Origin: Rikenellaceae bacterium
GTDB taxonomy: Bacteria > Bacteroidota > Bacteroidia > Bacteroidales > Rikenellaceae
Assembly: GCA_015059965.1 (NCBI GenBank)
Contig: SUZM01000002.1
Location: forward strand, 4,251-68,250
Length of the DNA: 64,000 nt
Reading direction: 5' to 3'
The notes under the pieces were generated by a model. The model saw only the letters and a list, made by a program, of their open reading frames with translations. It was not told the DNA's origin and did not search any database. Both the position numbers and the translations under genes were made by a program. Every line of letters starts with the position of its first letter. Positions within the stretch are counted from its first letter, which is position 1. Positions 39,819 through 47,879 of the stretch are shown piece after piece.

Positions 39819-41918
39819 ATGAAAAAATTATTCTATTTGGTTGCCGCAGTCGGTCTGCTCTTTACCGCTTGTGGTGATGATTTCGATGACACGGAGCTCA
39901 ACAACCGTGTCGGTAATCTGGAAAACCGCGTAAAGGAGCTTGAGGCTGCCGTGGCAATGCTCAACCAGGAGATCAACGGCGTGAAGACCCTGGTGGATGC
40001 CATGCAGAACAACGTCTATGTCTCGAAGATCGTCGAGGGTGAGACGGGTTATGAGATCTATTTCACCAATGGCGAGAAGATCTCGATTGCTGACGGTAAG
40101 GCCGGCCAGAATGGTAAGGATGGCGACACTGTAACCGTCGTATTGGAGGATGGCGAGTACTACTGGGCAGTCGTTTCGGACGGCGTAACCACTCTGCTTA
40201 CCGACGACCAGGGCAACAAACTTCCCGTGAAGGGTGATGCTCCCCAGATGCGCGTCGTTATGGAGGGCCAGACCGGCTACTGGGAGGTAAGCTACGACAA
40301 TGGCCAGAGCTGGGAGCGTATCCTCTTGGAGGATGGTACCCCCGTAACCACCTCGGGTGGCGGTGGCGGCCTCTTCAAGGATGTATATGAGAAGGACAAC
40401 GTGGTTTACTTCGAGTTCCTCAATGGTGATGTGATCGAGATCGAGAAGCGTAGCGACCTCTACATGAACCTCAAGAAGGAGATCGAGATCCTGGTGGTTG
40501 AGTTCGGCAAGTCGGCTACCGTTGAGTTTGAGGCCGTAGGTGTGCAGAAGACCGTGGTTACGACCCCCGATGAGTGGGAGGCTTCCTACAAGGAGGGTGT
40601 GCTGACCATTACGGCTCCTGCTGCCGATCACGCTTCGTGCGCCGATCTGAACGGTGAGGTTTCGGTGATCTACTTCGGTAAGGAGAACCAGAGCTCGGTG
40701 GTTTCGATTCCCGTATGTGCAGCTGTTCCCGTTGACGCTCCCGCCGGTGCCGGTGACGTAGTTGTGAACTACACCTTTGAGGGTGAGGTTACCGTAGAGC
40801 CGCAGGTTGAGTGGATCTCGGCAACGGTTGCCGAGGGCGTGGTTACGCTGACCGTAGAGATGAATACGGGTGTGGCTCGTGAGGGTATTGTACTGGTTAA
40901 GGGTGCCGACTACACGATGGCTCTGGTTGTTAAGCAGAATCAGGAGGTTGAGCTCTTGCCTTATGGTTACCGCGCCGGTTCGGAGGAGGTTGTTTGGTCG
41001 AAGGCTCTGTCGGAGCTCTCGCTGACGGCCGCTAACGCCAACCACATTGCTGCTACGGGCAAGTACCTGATTGTGGCTGCTGCCGGTGAGGCTCCCGTGG
41101 TGCTGGATGCTCTGACGGGTGAGTATGTGCAGACCCTGGATCTGGGCGAGATGGCCGGTGCCAACGCCGCCATCACGGCTGACTCGGAGGGTAACATCGT
41201 TGTCAGCTCGTTTGCTGAGGCTACCGGTTTCCGCATTGGCCGTATGAAGGATATCAACGACACGCTGGAGGTCTTCATCACGCGTGATTCGCAGGAGTAT
41301 GGTAAGGATCTTTCGGTTGTGGGTGACGTGTATGGCGATGCCCGTCTGACGCTGATGTATTCGCCTTGGTCGTCGGGTACGACGGGTCACCTGCTCTATG
41401 CAATTTCGGGCGGTGTTGCCGATGACGGCTACTGGTCGAAGATCGCTGCCGGTGAGATCACCGACAAGATCGACAACAACAACGGTGACGTAATCTACCG
41501 CGATATGGGTGAGGGTGCTCCCTACTTCATGTCGGGTTACTCGAGCAACTGCTTTGTATGGGCAGAGGCTGGCACGGCTCAGGCTGTACAGGTTACCACG
41601 AACAGCAACTGCGGTGCCGTTTGTCTGGATGTGGCCGAGTTCAACGGTGCCAAGTACCTGATGACGGCTTGCGACACCTACTTCACCTGGTCACTTCCCG
41701 ATGCCGGTATCTACTTTGCCGACGTAACGACGATCGAGAACTTCAAGGCCGGTGTGGTATTCTTCAGCACGGGTGCCTTGGAGTGGAATGCTGCTTCGAT
41801 GGGTGGTGGTACCGACTGCGCCCTGAGCGTATCGAAGGATGGCGTTTACATGTACGCCTATGTGCTGCACCCGGGTGGAAAGGTTGGTTGCATCCGCGTA
41901 GACTGTCTGGCCGAGTAA
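39819..41918 (+). CDS. DUF4988-type surface lipoprotein
   Basis: 699 residues. Lipoprotein signal (LLFTACGDDFDD), then a heptad coiled coil (about 25-65, LNNRVGNLENRVKELEAAVAMLNQEINGVKTLVDAMQ) and DUF4988-type beta repeats (YEIYFTNGEKISIADGKAGQNGKDGDTVTV, TGYWEVSYDNGQSWERI). Middle BACON/Ig-like sandwiches (about 225-380) precede a C-terminal propeller-like half (NHIAATGKYLIVAAAGEAPVVLDALTGEYVQTLDLGEMAG, VYGDARLTLMYSPWSSGT, GVYMYAYVLHPGGKVGCIRVDCLAE). That half resembles the lipoprotein at 27273, down to the similar ending. A surface glycan-binding or receptor role is likely. Controlled from the ROK intergenic region. Confidence 0.8.
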   Translation: MKKLFYLVAAVGLLFTACGDDFDDTELNNRVGNLENRVKELEAAVAMLNQEINGVKTLVDAMQNNVYVSKIVEGETGYEIYFTNGEKISIADGKAGQNGKDGDTVTVVLEDGEYYWAVVSDGVTTLLTDDQGNKLPVKGDAPQMRVVMEGQTGYWEVSYDNGQSWERILLEDGTPVTTSGGGGGLFKDVYEKDNVVYFEFLNGDVIEIEKRSDLYMNLKKEIEILVVEFGKSATVEFEAVGVQKTVVTTPDEWEASYKEGVLTITAPAADHASCADLNGEVSVIYFGKENQSSVVSIPVCAAVPVDAPAGAGDVVVNYTFEGEVTVEPQVEWISATVAEGVVTLTVEMNTGVAREGIVLVKGADYTMALVVKQNQEVELLPYGYRAGSEEVVWSKALSELSLTAANANHIAATGKYLIVAAAGEAPVVLDALTGEYVQTLDLGEMAGANAAITADSEGNIVVSSFAEATGFRIGRMKDINDTLEVFITRDSQEYGKDLSVVGDVYGDARLTLMYSPWSSGTTGHLLYAISGGVADDGYWSKIAAGEITDKIDNNNGDVIYRDMGEGAPYFMSGYSSNCFVWAEAGTAQAVQVTTNSNCGAVCLDVAEFNGAKYLMTACDTYFTWSLPDAGIYFADVTTIENFKAGVVFFSTGALEWNAASMGGGTDCALSVSKDGVYMYAYVLHPGGKVGCIRVDCLAE

Positions 41919-41935
41919 TTTCGGTTTACAAATCA

Positions 41936-42066
41936 ATTCGGGGAGGGCTTAGTCTCTCCCCGAATAGTTACAGCTTACAGCCCCTTGACCGGAGCTGTAA
42001 GCGCAAAGCGAAAAACATCCCCTAAGACAGGGGAGCAAATGAAGGAGGAGACGGACATCCTCCTCC
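41936..42066 (+). terminator. Series of hairpins before the NagB-like gene
   Basis: Four stem-loops in a row: 41936-41965 (10-bp stem), 41973-42002 (GCTTACAGC/GCTGTAAGC), 42019-42033 (CCCCT/AGGGG) and 42044-42066 (GGAGGAG/CTCCTCC). None has a strong T run. They could reduce read-through from the lipoprotein gene into the next gene or form a control leader. No TAnnTTTG box was found between 41919 and 42165. Confidence 0.5.
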
Positions 42067-42165
42067 CTGAAGATGGGTAAGCCGGTGAGAATAAATCCAA
42101 AAACTCTTCTCGAACGGTGATGTGCAGTTGCTGACAACTGAAAATAAGTTAATGAGTATATAGAT

Positions 42166-44112
42166 ATGATTGAGGGGAAGTACACCTTACCGAAGGATGG
42201 CGGGTTGATCGAGACGACCCTGCCGCGTGATCTGTTGCATCGCTATGAGAAGATGCCGACCAAGGTATTTCAGACCGAACAGGCCGGAGTTACCTATCTG
42301 GCCGATATGATCGTTCAGATGCTCCACCAACACAATGAGATGCATGTGGAGGATGATTTCTATGAGGATTTCAATCCTTTTGTCCTGGGTCTGACGACCG
42401 GACGTACCCCTGTGGGGCTCTATGCCGAGCTGGTGAAGCGTTATGAGCGGGGTGAGGTCTCGTTCCGCAATGTGGTGGTCTACAGCCTCGATGAGTTCTA
42501 TCCGATCGACAAGGAGAACCCTCAGAGTCGCAATTACCGCATCCACAACGAGTTCCTGAATCATATCGACATCCTGCCCGAGAATGTGCACATCATCAAC
42601 GGAAACGTCTCGGCCGAGGATATTGCCCGTTATACGGATGCTTACGACAAGATGCGCCGTATCAACCTGATGATCATCGGTGTGGGCGAGCAGGGACAGA
42701 TCGGCTTCAACGAGCCGGGCTCCTACGAGAAGTCGCGTACACGCCTGGTGCAACTCTCGCATAACTCGCGCAAGGTGCAGTCGAAGTTCTTCCCCGACAT
42801 GGCCGAGACCCCCAAGATGGCTATCACGATGGGTATCGGTACGATCATGCGTGCCGAGAAGGTGGTGCTGATGGCTTGGGGTGAAGGCAAAGCTCCGGTG
42901 ATTCGCGACATCGTCGAGGGAGAGATCTCGGCCCAGGTTCCCGCCTCCTACCTCCAGCGCCACAACAACCTCGAGGTGGTGGTGGACGAGAACGCTGCCG
43001 GCCTCCTCACCCGCGAGGTGGCCCCCTGGCTTGTCGGTCCCTGTGAGTGGACCCCCCGCTTTATGCGCAAGGCTGTGGTGTGGCTCTGTCAGAAGGTGAA
43101 GAAGCCCATCCTGAAACTTACACACGCCGACTATATCGAGAACTCGCTCGGCGAGCTCTTGGAGGCCGTAGGCTCCTTCGACCAGATCAATATCCGCGTA
43201 TTCAACGATTTGCAACATACCATCACGGGCTGGCCCGGTGGCAAACCCGATGCCGATGATTCGACCCGTCCCGTCGCCTCGACCCCCTTCCCCAAGAAGG
43301 TGCTCATTTTCTCGCCCCATCCCGATGATGATGTGATCTCGATGGGCGGAACCTTCATCCGTCTGGTGGAGCATGGGCATGATGTGCATGTGGCCTACGA
43401 GACCTCGGGTAATGTGGCTGTTCACGATGATGTGGTGTTGCAACATATCGATACCGCTCGCGAATTGGGCTTTGGCGACCGCTACGCCGAGGTGGAAGCG
43501 ATCATCCGCGACAAGCAGCGCGCCGAGGCCGAGCCCCGTCCGTTGCTCGACCTGAAGGGGGCCATTCGCCGCGCCGAGGCCAAGGCTGCCGTTCGCTCTT
43601 TTGGGCTTCCGGCCGAGAAGGCTCATTTCCTCAACCTCCCCTTCTATGAGACGGGAGGTATCAAGAAGGGGGCTCTCTCCGATGCGGATATTGATATCAT
43701 TGTGAAGCTGTTGCGTGAGATCAAACCTCACCAGATCTACGCGGCCGGCGACCTGGCCGACCCCCATGGCACGCACCGCGTCTGCATCGAGGCTGTGCTT
43801 GGCGCCCTGGAGGTGGTGAAGGAGGATGAGTGGCTCAAAGAGTGCCACATGTGGCTCTACCGCGGTGCCTGGATGGAGTGGGACCTCGGTATGGTCGATA
43901 TGGCCGTGCCCCTCTCGCCCGATGAGCTGATCAAGAAGCGCCACGCCATCTACCGCCATGTCTCGCAGAAGGATATCGTCCCCTTCCCGGGTAGCGATAC
44001 GCGCGAGTTCTGGCAGCGTGCCGAGGAGCGCACCCAGAATACCGCGGCACTCTACGACAAGCTCGGCATGGCCGAATATCAGGCTATCGAGGTATTTGTC
44101 AAGATGTTCTAA
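42166..44112 (+). CDS. NagB-like / PIG-L deacetylase fusion
   Basis: 648 residues, cytoplasmic. Residues about 30-290 are a glucosamine-6-phosphate deaminase-like domain (LGLTTGRTPVGLYAEL, VVVYSLDEFYPIDKENPQSRNYRI, NLMIIGVGEQGQIGFNEPGS). Residues about 380-640 are a PIG-L/LmbE N-deacetylase domain (VLIFSPHPDDDVISMGGTFIRLVEHGHDVHVAYETSGN). A fused protein of this size is common in Bacteroidetes (glucosamine-6-phosphate deaminase-like proteins). It would remove acetyl and then amino groups from amino-sugar phosphate. In the NagB signature the usual catalytic His (G-x-x-G-H-I-x-F-N-E-P) is Gln, so deaminase activity is doubtful. Downstream of the DUF4988 lipoprotein gene. Confidence 0.88.
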   Translation: MIEGKYTLPKDGGLIETTLPRDLLHRYEKMPTKVFQTEQAGVTYLADMIVQMLHQHNEMHVEDDFYEDFNPFVLGLTTGRTPVGLYAELVKRYERGEVSFRNVVVYSLDEFYPIDKENPQSRNYRIHNEFLNHIDILPENVHIINGNVSAEDIARYTDAYDKMRRINLMIIGVGEQGQIGFNEPGSYEKSRTRLVQLSHNSRKVQSKFFPDMAETPKMAITMGIGTIMRAEKVVLMAWGEGKAPVIRDIVEGEISAQVPASYLQRHNNLEVVVDENAAGLLTREVAPWLVGPCEWTPRFMRKAVVWLCQKVKKPILKLTHADYIENSLGELLEAVGSFDQINIRVFNDLQHTITGWPGGKPDADDSTRPVASTPFPKKVLIFSPHPDDDVISMGGTFIRLVEHGHDVHVAYETSGNVAVHDDVVLQHIDTARELGFGDRYAEVEAIIRDKQRAEAEPRPLLDLKGAIRRAEAKAAVRSFGLPAEKAHFLNLPFYETGGIKKGALSDADIDIIVKLLREIKPHQIYAAGDLADPHGTHRVCIEAVLGALEVVKEDEWLKECHMWLYRGAWMEWDLGMVDMAVPLSPDELIKKRHAIYRHVSQKDIVPFPGSDTREFWQRAEERTQNTAALYDKLGMAEYQAIEVFVKMF

Positions 44113-44132
44113 GCCCGTTTCGGGTTGATCTT

Positions 44133-44164
44133 TTCGGGGATGGTCCTGCAGGACTCTCCCCGAA
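44133..44164 (+). terminator. Terminator of the NagB/PIG-L gene
   Basis: TTCGGGGA/TCCCCGAA stem enclosing a GTCCTGCAGGAC palindrome, followed by TTTTATT, 21 bases after the stop codon. Confidence 0.8.
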
Positions 44165-44180
44165 ATTTTATTGATGGACT

Positions 44181-44300
44181 TTATTTTTTGTCTAAGCGGA
44201 TGTTGCAAATAAATTTGCCCCCCTTATACAAAAAAACTTCTGCCCAAGGCAGAAGTCGTTTCAGGGATCACATTTCCTTTTTTGCGGAGAGGACGAGATT
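44181..44300. repeat. Direct repeat copy A, ends in tRNA-Ser 3' fragment
   Basis: About 120 bp, over 90% identical to 44411-44534. The last 16 bases (44285-44300) are the tRNA-Ser 3' end; past 44300 the match stops. It includes a terminator hairpin at 44236-44256. Confidence 0.9.
44236..44256 (-). terminator. Orphan copy of the tRNA terminator
   Basis: 9-bp stem ACTTCTGCC/GGCAGAAGT with a T run on the minus strand. It is the duplicate of the tRNA-Ser terminator at 44469-44489, without a complete tRNA gene upstream of it. Confidence 0.75.
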
Positions 44301-44369
44301 GGCTACTCCGCTCACCTAACGGCTCGCTCCGCTTAACGCCTTTCTCTTCCGCTTGCCGCGGGGGCCCTT

Positions 44370-44390
44370 GCAAAAAAAGGAAATGTGATT
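44370..44390. repeat. Inverted copy of tRNA-Ser 3' flank
   Basis: 21 bases that are the exact reverse complement of 44499-44519, the bases directly downstream of the tRNA-Ser gene including its last base. It is a third copy of this junction, in opposite orientation. Confidence 0.85.
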
Positions 44391-44410
44391 CAACCGACTC
44401 CCAAGTGGAG

Positions 44411-44534
44411 TTATTTTTTGTCTAAGCGGATGTTGCAAATAAATTTGCACCCCCCTTATACAAAAAAAACTTCTGCTTTGGGCAGAAGTCGTTTCAGAAA
44501 TCACATTTCCTTTTTTTGCGGAGAGGACGAGATT
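44411..44534. repeat. Direct repeat copy B, overlapping tRNA-Ser
   Basis: Partner of 44181-44300. This copy continues into the full tRNA gene on the minus strand. Confidence 0.9.
44469..44489 (-). terminator. tRNA-Ser terminator
   Basis: Stem ACTTCTGC/GCAGAAGT with 5-base loop. On the minus strand it is followed by a run of eight T, about 30 bases after the tRNA 3' end. Confidence 0.85.
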
Positions 44535-44606
44535 CGAACTCGTGGTACCCTAATCAGGTACGTCGGTTTAGCAAACCGGTGGTTTCAGCCACTCACCCAC
44601 CTCTCC
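44519..44606 (-). tRNA. tRNA-Ser (GCT anticodon)
   Basis: 88 bases. Acceptor stem GGAGAGG with CCTCTCC and discriminator G, D-arm with TGAGTGGCTGAAA, anticodon loop TTGCTAA (anticodon GCT, reads AGC/AGT), a long variable arm (TACCTGATTAGGGTA) as in all tRNA-Ser, and T-arm with GTTCGAATC. CCA is not encoded. Its 3' end and flank are duplicated 234 bases away, which suggests use as an integration site. Confidence 0.95.
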
Positions 44607-44696
44607 GGGCAACCCTTTTTGGGGCTTTAACTCCAATTGGGTGTGCAAATATAGAATCTTTTTGTCGAAAAACAAAATTATGATCCAAAAAAATTG

Positions 44697-44704
44697 TATC
44701 TTTG
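44697..44704 (+). promoter_or_regulatory. -7 box TATCTTTG of the esterase gene
   Basis: TATCTTTG. A GC-rich hairpin (44710-44730, CAGGGGC/GCCCCTG) lies at the predicted transcript 5' end. The box rules out an ATG at 44694 as start. Confidence 0.65.
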
Positions 44705-44756
44705 TTCAGCAGGGGCCCGGAAAGCCCCTGTATCGAACCCTCAAAACCGTTTGTCG

Positions 44757-46091
44757 ATGAATAGATGTGCCCTCTTTTGGGGATTGCTGTTGTGGCAGAT
44801 CCTCCATCTCTACCCGGGCTCGGCTCAGGAGTCCTCCCACTATGATACCCGTTTTACCCGCCCCCTTCGCGAGGTGCTGGATCAGATCGAGGAGCGTTTC
44901 GATCTTCAAATTGAGTGCCGACGATTCTCGCCCGATACGCTCAGACTGCCCTATGCCGATTTCCGTCTGCGCCCCTATTCCGCGGAGGAGAGCCTTGAGG
45001 GGATCTGCGCTCCGCTCGATCTGAAGTGGAGTCGTCGCGCTGAAGGGCGTTATCGCCTGGAGCCCTATGAATATTACCGCCGCACGCCGGCCGAGGGTGA
45101 GCGGCTTCTGGCCTGGCTCTCGACCCTTTATGCCGACCGCGAGACGTGGGAGCAGCGGCGTGAGGTGCTGTTGCGCGAGGCCCGCGCGATTCTCGATATG
45201 CAGCCCCTCTACGACTCGTTGGTCGAGGAGCCGCGTGTGGTGTGGGGTGAGCAGCGAAGCTTTGACGGCTATACAACCCGAAGCTATGCCCTGGAGACTC
45301 TCCCCGGGGTCTTTGTCGGCGGTACGATCTACGCCCCTGCGAATGGTCGACAGGAGAGGCATCCCCTGATCCTCGCTCCGGCAGGCCATTGGGAGGGCGG
45401 ACGCCTGCGTGAAGATCAGCAGCTGCGCATGGCCACCCTGGCCCGCATGGGGGCTGTGGCGGTCGATCTCGATATTGTGGGGTGGGGGAGTTGTGCCGGA
45501 ACGGTAGCCTTTGCCCATGAGGATCCGCGCTCGATGCGCCTGCAGGTGCTCTGGTCGCGCGCTGTAGCCGATTGGGTGATTCGCACGCGTACCGATATTG
45601 ACACCTCGCGCCTGGCCGCTACGGGAGGCTCGGGAGGGGCTACCCACTCCCTGCTGCTGGCCCTTGAGGATCCGCGTTTTCGCATCCTCGCCCCTGTGGC
45701 ACACCTTACGGCTCACTTCGACGGCGGCTGCCCGTGTGAGAGCGCCGTGCCTGTGACCTTGGCTGCCGGAGGCACCTGCATGACCGAACTTTTGGCTGCC
45801 GTGGCGGCCCCGAATCCCCTTTTGGTGGTGAGCAACGGCGGGGATTGGACCCATACCTTCCCGACCTCGGAATACCCCTTCTTGCGGCGCATCTGGAGCC
45901 TCTATGGCGCGGAGGAGCGGGTCGAAAACCAACACTTCCCCGAGGAGAGGCATCGCTATGGAGCACCCCAGCGGCAGGCGGTCTATGGTTTTCTGGCTCG
46001 TGTGCTTGGGCTCGACCTCCGGCGTGCGGATGAGGGGTGCGTGCAGGTACAGTCCCCCGGAGAACTGGAGGTTGTGCTGCCCGATGAATAA
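44757..46091 (+). CDS. STN-domain / alpha-beta hydrolase fusion, probable pectin esterase
   Basis: 444 residues with a signal peptide (LFWGLLLWQILHLYPGSAQ). Residues about 33-95 look like an STN (secretin/TonB short N-terminal) domain: RPLREVLDQIEERFDLQIECRRFSPDTLRLPYADFRLRPYSAEESLEGICAPLDLKW. Residues about 120-420 form an alpha/beta hydrolase: VFVGGTIYAPANGRQERHPLILAPAGHW, nucleophile elbow ATGGSGGATHSLLLA, and the C-terminal HRYGAPQRQAVYGFL with the catalytic-type His. Esterases of this kind in pectin loci include CE19-type methyl esterases; assignment here is tentative. STN domains normally sit on TonB receptors, so the fusion is unusual. First gene of the pectin cluster. Confidence 0.75.
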   Translation: MNRCALFWGLLLWQILHLYPGSAQESSHYDTRFTRPLREVLDQIEERFDLQIECRRFSPDTLRLPYADFRLRPYSAEESLEGICAPLDLKWSRRAEGRYRLEPYEYYRRTPAEGERLLAWLSTLYADRETWEQRREVLLREARAILDMQPLYDSLVEEPRVVWGEQRSFDGYTTRSYALETLPGVFVGGTIYAPANGRQERHPLILAPAGHWEGGRLREDQQLRMATLARMGAVAVDLDIVGWGSCAGTVAFAHEDPRSMRLQVLWSRAVADWVIRTRTDIDTSRLAATGGSGGATHSLLLALEDPRFRILAPVAHLTAHFDGGCPCESAVPVTLAAGGTCMTELLAAVAAPNPLLVVSNGGDWTHTFPTSEYPFLRRIWSLYGAEERVENQHFPEERHRYGAPQRQAVYGFLARVLGLDLRRADEGCVQVQSPGELEVVLPDE

Positions 46092-46121
46092 AAATCCATG
46101 CGATCAGTCAAAAAATCCCAT
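46086..46121 (+). promoter_or_regulatory. Candidate HTCS operator before the GH28 gene
   Basis: GTCAAAAAATCCCAT at 46107-46121 is identical to 57333-57347. A degenerate copy lies 21 bases upstream (46086-46099). The perfect copy starts 35 bases before the -7 box, as does the second half-site at the pectin susC. See the matching entry at 57333. Confidence 0.6.
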
Positions 46122-46141
46122 TCCAAGCGAAAATATCGGGC

Positions 46142-46149
46142 TATCTTTG
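46142..46149 (+). promoter_or_regulatory. -7 box TATCTTTG of the GH28 gene
   Basis: TATCTTTG without a TTTG -33, as expected of an activator-dependent promoter. Leader of about 26 nt to the ATG at 46179. Confidence 0.7.
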
Positions 46150-46178
46150 TAAAAGATAACAACCAAAACCACCATACC

Positions 46179-47858
46179 ATGAAGCTTAAAAACCTCTTTT
46201 TTGCCACATTGGCTCTGTTGTTTGTCGGATGCGCAACCAAGAATGATCCGGCGACCAACGATGCCCTGTATGAAAATCTGCCATTTGCCATGGAGCGAGT
46301 TCCGCGCCCCGAGATTCCCGATCGTGAGGTGTCGATCTCGGAGTTTGGCGGCGTGGGGGACGGTGTTACGCTCAACACCGAGGCCTTTGCCCGCGCCATC
46401 GACGAGCTCCATGGAAAGGGGGGCGGTCGCCTGCATCTGCCCGCGGGTGTCTGGTTTACGGGCCCCATCGTCTTGAAGGACAACATCGAGCTGAACCTGG
46501 ATCGCAACGCCATCCTGCTCTTCAGCAATCATACGGCCGATTATCCGCTGGTGCAGGTCACCTTCGAGGGACTCAATACCTGGCGCTGTCAGTCGCCGCT
46601 GATGGCCCATCACCTGAAGAATGTGGCCATCACGGGCGAGGGTATCATCGACGGCAATGGCGATGCCTGGCGTGCCGTGAAGCGTGGCAAGATGGCTCCC
46701 GATGACTGGAAGAAGCTGGTTAAGTCGGGCGGCATCCTCTCCGAGAATGGCGAGAACTGGTACCCCTCGGAAAGCTATAAGTTCGGAGCTACGTCAGGTG
46801 CCGATCAGAACGTATCGACCTGGGCCAAGACCAAGGAGGATTTCGAGCAGATGCACGACTTCCTGCGTCCGGTGATGATCTCGATACACTACTGCGAGAA
46901 TGTCCTCCTGGAGGGGGTTACGTTCCAGAATTCGCCGGCATGGAATATCCATCCGGCAATGTGTAAGAACCTGACTGTCAATAATATCTTTGTACGCTGT
47001 CCGTGGTATGCCCAAAATGGCGACGGCATTGATATCGAGTCCTGCAAAAATGTGGTGCTGACCAACTCGGTCTTCGATGTGGGTGACGACGGCATCTGCA
47101 TCAAGAGTGGCAAGGATGAGGCGGGCCGCAAGCGCGGTATTCCGTGTGAGAATATTTTGGTGGACAATTGCGCGGTCTTCCACGGCCATGGCGGCTTTGT
47201 GGTCGGCAGCGAGATGTCGGGTGGCGTGAAGAATGTGCGCGTGACCAATTGCAAATTCTCGGGTACGGATGTGGGGTTGCGCTTCAAGTCCACGCGTGGC
47301 CGCGGCGGTGTGGTCGGCAATATCTACATCGAGAATATTGCCATGAACAACATCGCCACGGAGCCCCTTCTGTTCGATCTCTTCTATGGAGGTAAGTCCG
47401 CCTCCGAGGCCTTGGCCGATGGCGATGAGGCCGAAGCTACGGATCTGGCCCTGAAGCCCGTGGATGAGACTACACCGCAGTTCCGGGATATCTTCATCCG
47501 TGATGTGTGGTGCAACGGAGCCCGTCGCGCAATGCTCTTCAACGGCCTTCCGGAGATGAATGTGGAGAATGTTCAGTTGGAGAATGTCTCTGTAAGGGCT
47601 ACGCTGGGAGCCCAGCTCAATGAATCGACCGATGTGGTGCTCAAAAATGTAAAGGTCTTCCCCGAGAAGGGCCCTGCCCTGATGATGAACAACGTGAAGG
47701 GGGTAAAAATCGAAAACTTCACCTGCCCCGAGGGGATGGCGGAGGCGATGACCGTCACGGGAAGCCGCAACCGCGAGGTGGAGGTGCAGTCGGCACAGAT
47801 AACCCCCCGCAACTCGACCCTCTCGAAGGGGGCGCAGCCCGCAGTAACGATCCTTTAG
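46179..47858 (+). CDS. GH28 polygalacturonase family lipoprotein
   Basis: 559 residues, lipoprotein (LLFVGCATKN). A right-handed beta-helix glycosidase that cleaves galacturonan. GH28 marks: EFGGVGDGVTLNTEAFARAIDELHGKGGGRLHLPAG at the start, then NGDGIDIESCKNVVLTNSVFDVGDDGICIKSG with the catalytic aspartates, GHGGFVVGSEMSGG with the catalytic-type His, and RFKSTRGRGG binding the carboxylate. The start is set by the promoter (46142-46149) and signal; an upstream ATG at 46098 lies before the promoter. Exo- or endo-action cannot be told. PL1 follows 21 bases later. Confidence 0.95.
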   Translation: MKLKNLFFATLALLFVGCATKNDPATNDALYENLPFAMERVPRPEIPDREVSISEFGGVGDGVTLNTEAFARAIDELHGKGGGRLHLPAGVWFTGPIVLKDNIELNLDRNAILLFSNHTADYPLVQVTFEGLNTWRCQSPLMAHHLKNVAITGEGIIDGNGDAWRAVKRGKMAPDDWKKLVKSGGILSENGENWYPSESYKFGATSGADQNVSTWAKTKEDFEQMHDFLRPVMISIHYCENVLLEGVTFQNSPAWNIHPAMCKNLTVNNIFVRCPWYAQNGDGIDIESCKNVVLTNSVFDVGDDGICIKSGKDEAGRKRGIPCENILVDNCAVFHGHGGFVVGSEMSGGVKNVRVTNCKFSGTDVGLRFKSTRGRGGVVGNIYIENIAMNNIATEPLLFDLFYGGKSASEALADGDEAEATDLALKPVDETTPQFRDIFIRDVWCNGARRAMLFNGLPEMNVENVQLENVSVRATLGAQLNESTDVVLKNVKVFPEKGPALMMNNVKGVKIENFTCPEGMAEAMTVTGSRNREVEVQSAQITPRNSTLSKGAQPAVTIL

Positions 47859-47879
47859 AGGTGTGATCTAAAACTTACA

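Larger units (their letters stand above)
44165..44756. other. tRNA-Ser region with duplicated flanks
   Basis: Apart from the tRNA gene, this stretch of about 590 bases holds a 120-bp direct repeat, an inverted copy of the tRNA flank, two terminator hairpins and a -7 box for the next gene. No protein gene is seen. Confidence 0.75.

Noticed and set aside
41919..42165. A glmS-type ribozyme or riboswitch before the NagB-like gene
   Set aside because: Several hairpins are present, but no conserved glmS core was recognised and that class is known mainly from other phyla.
42187..44208. A minus-strand open frame of about 670 codons
   Set aside because: It mirrors the NagB/PIG-L gene on the other strand and lacks any family feature.
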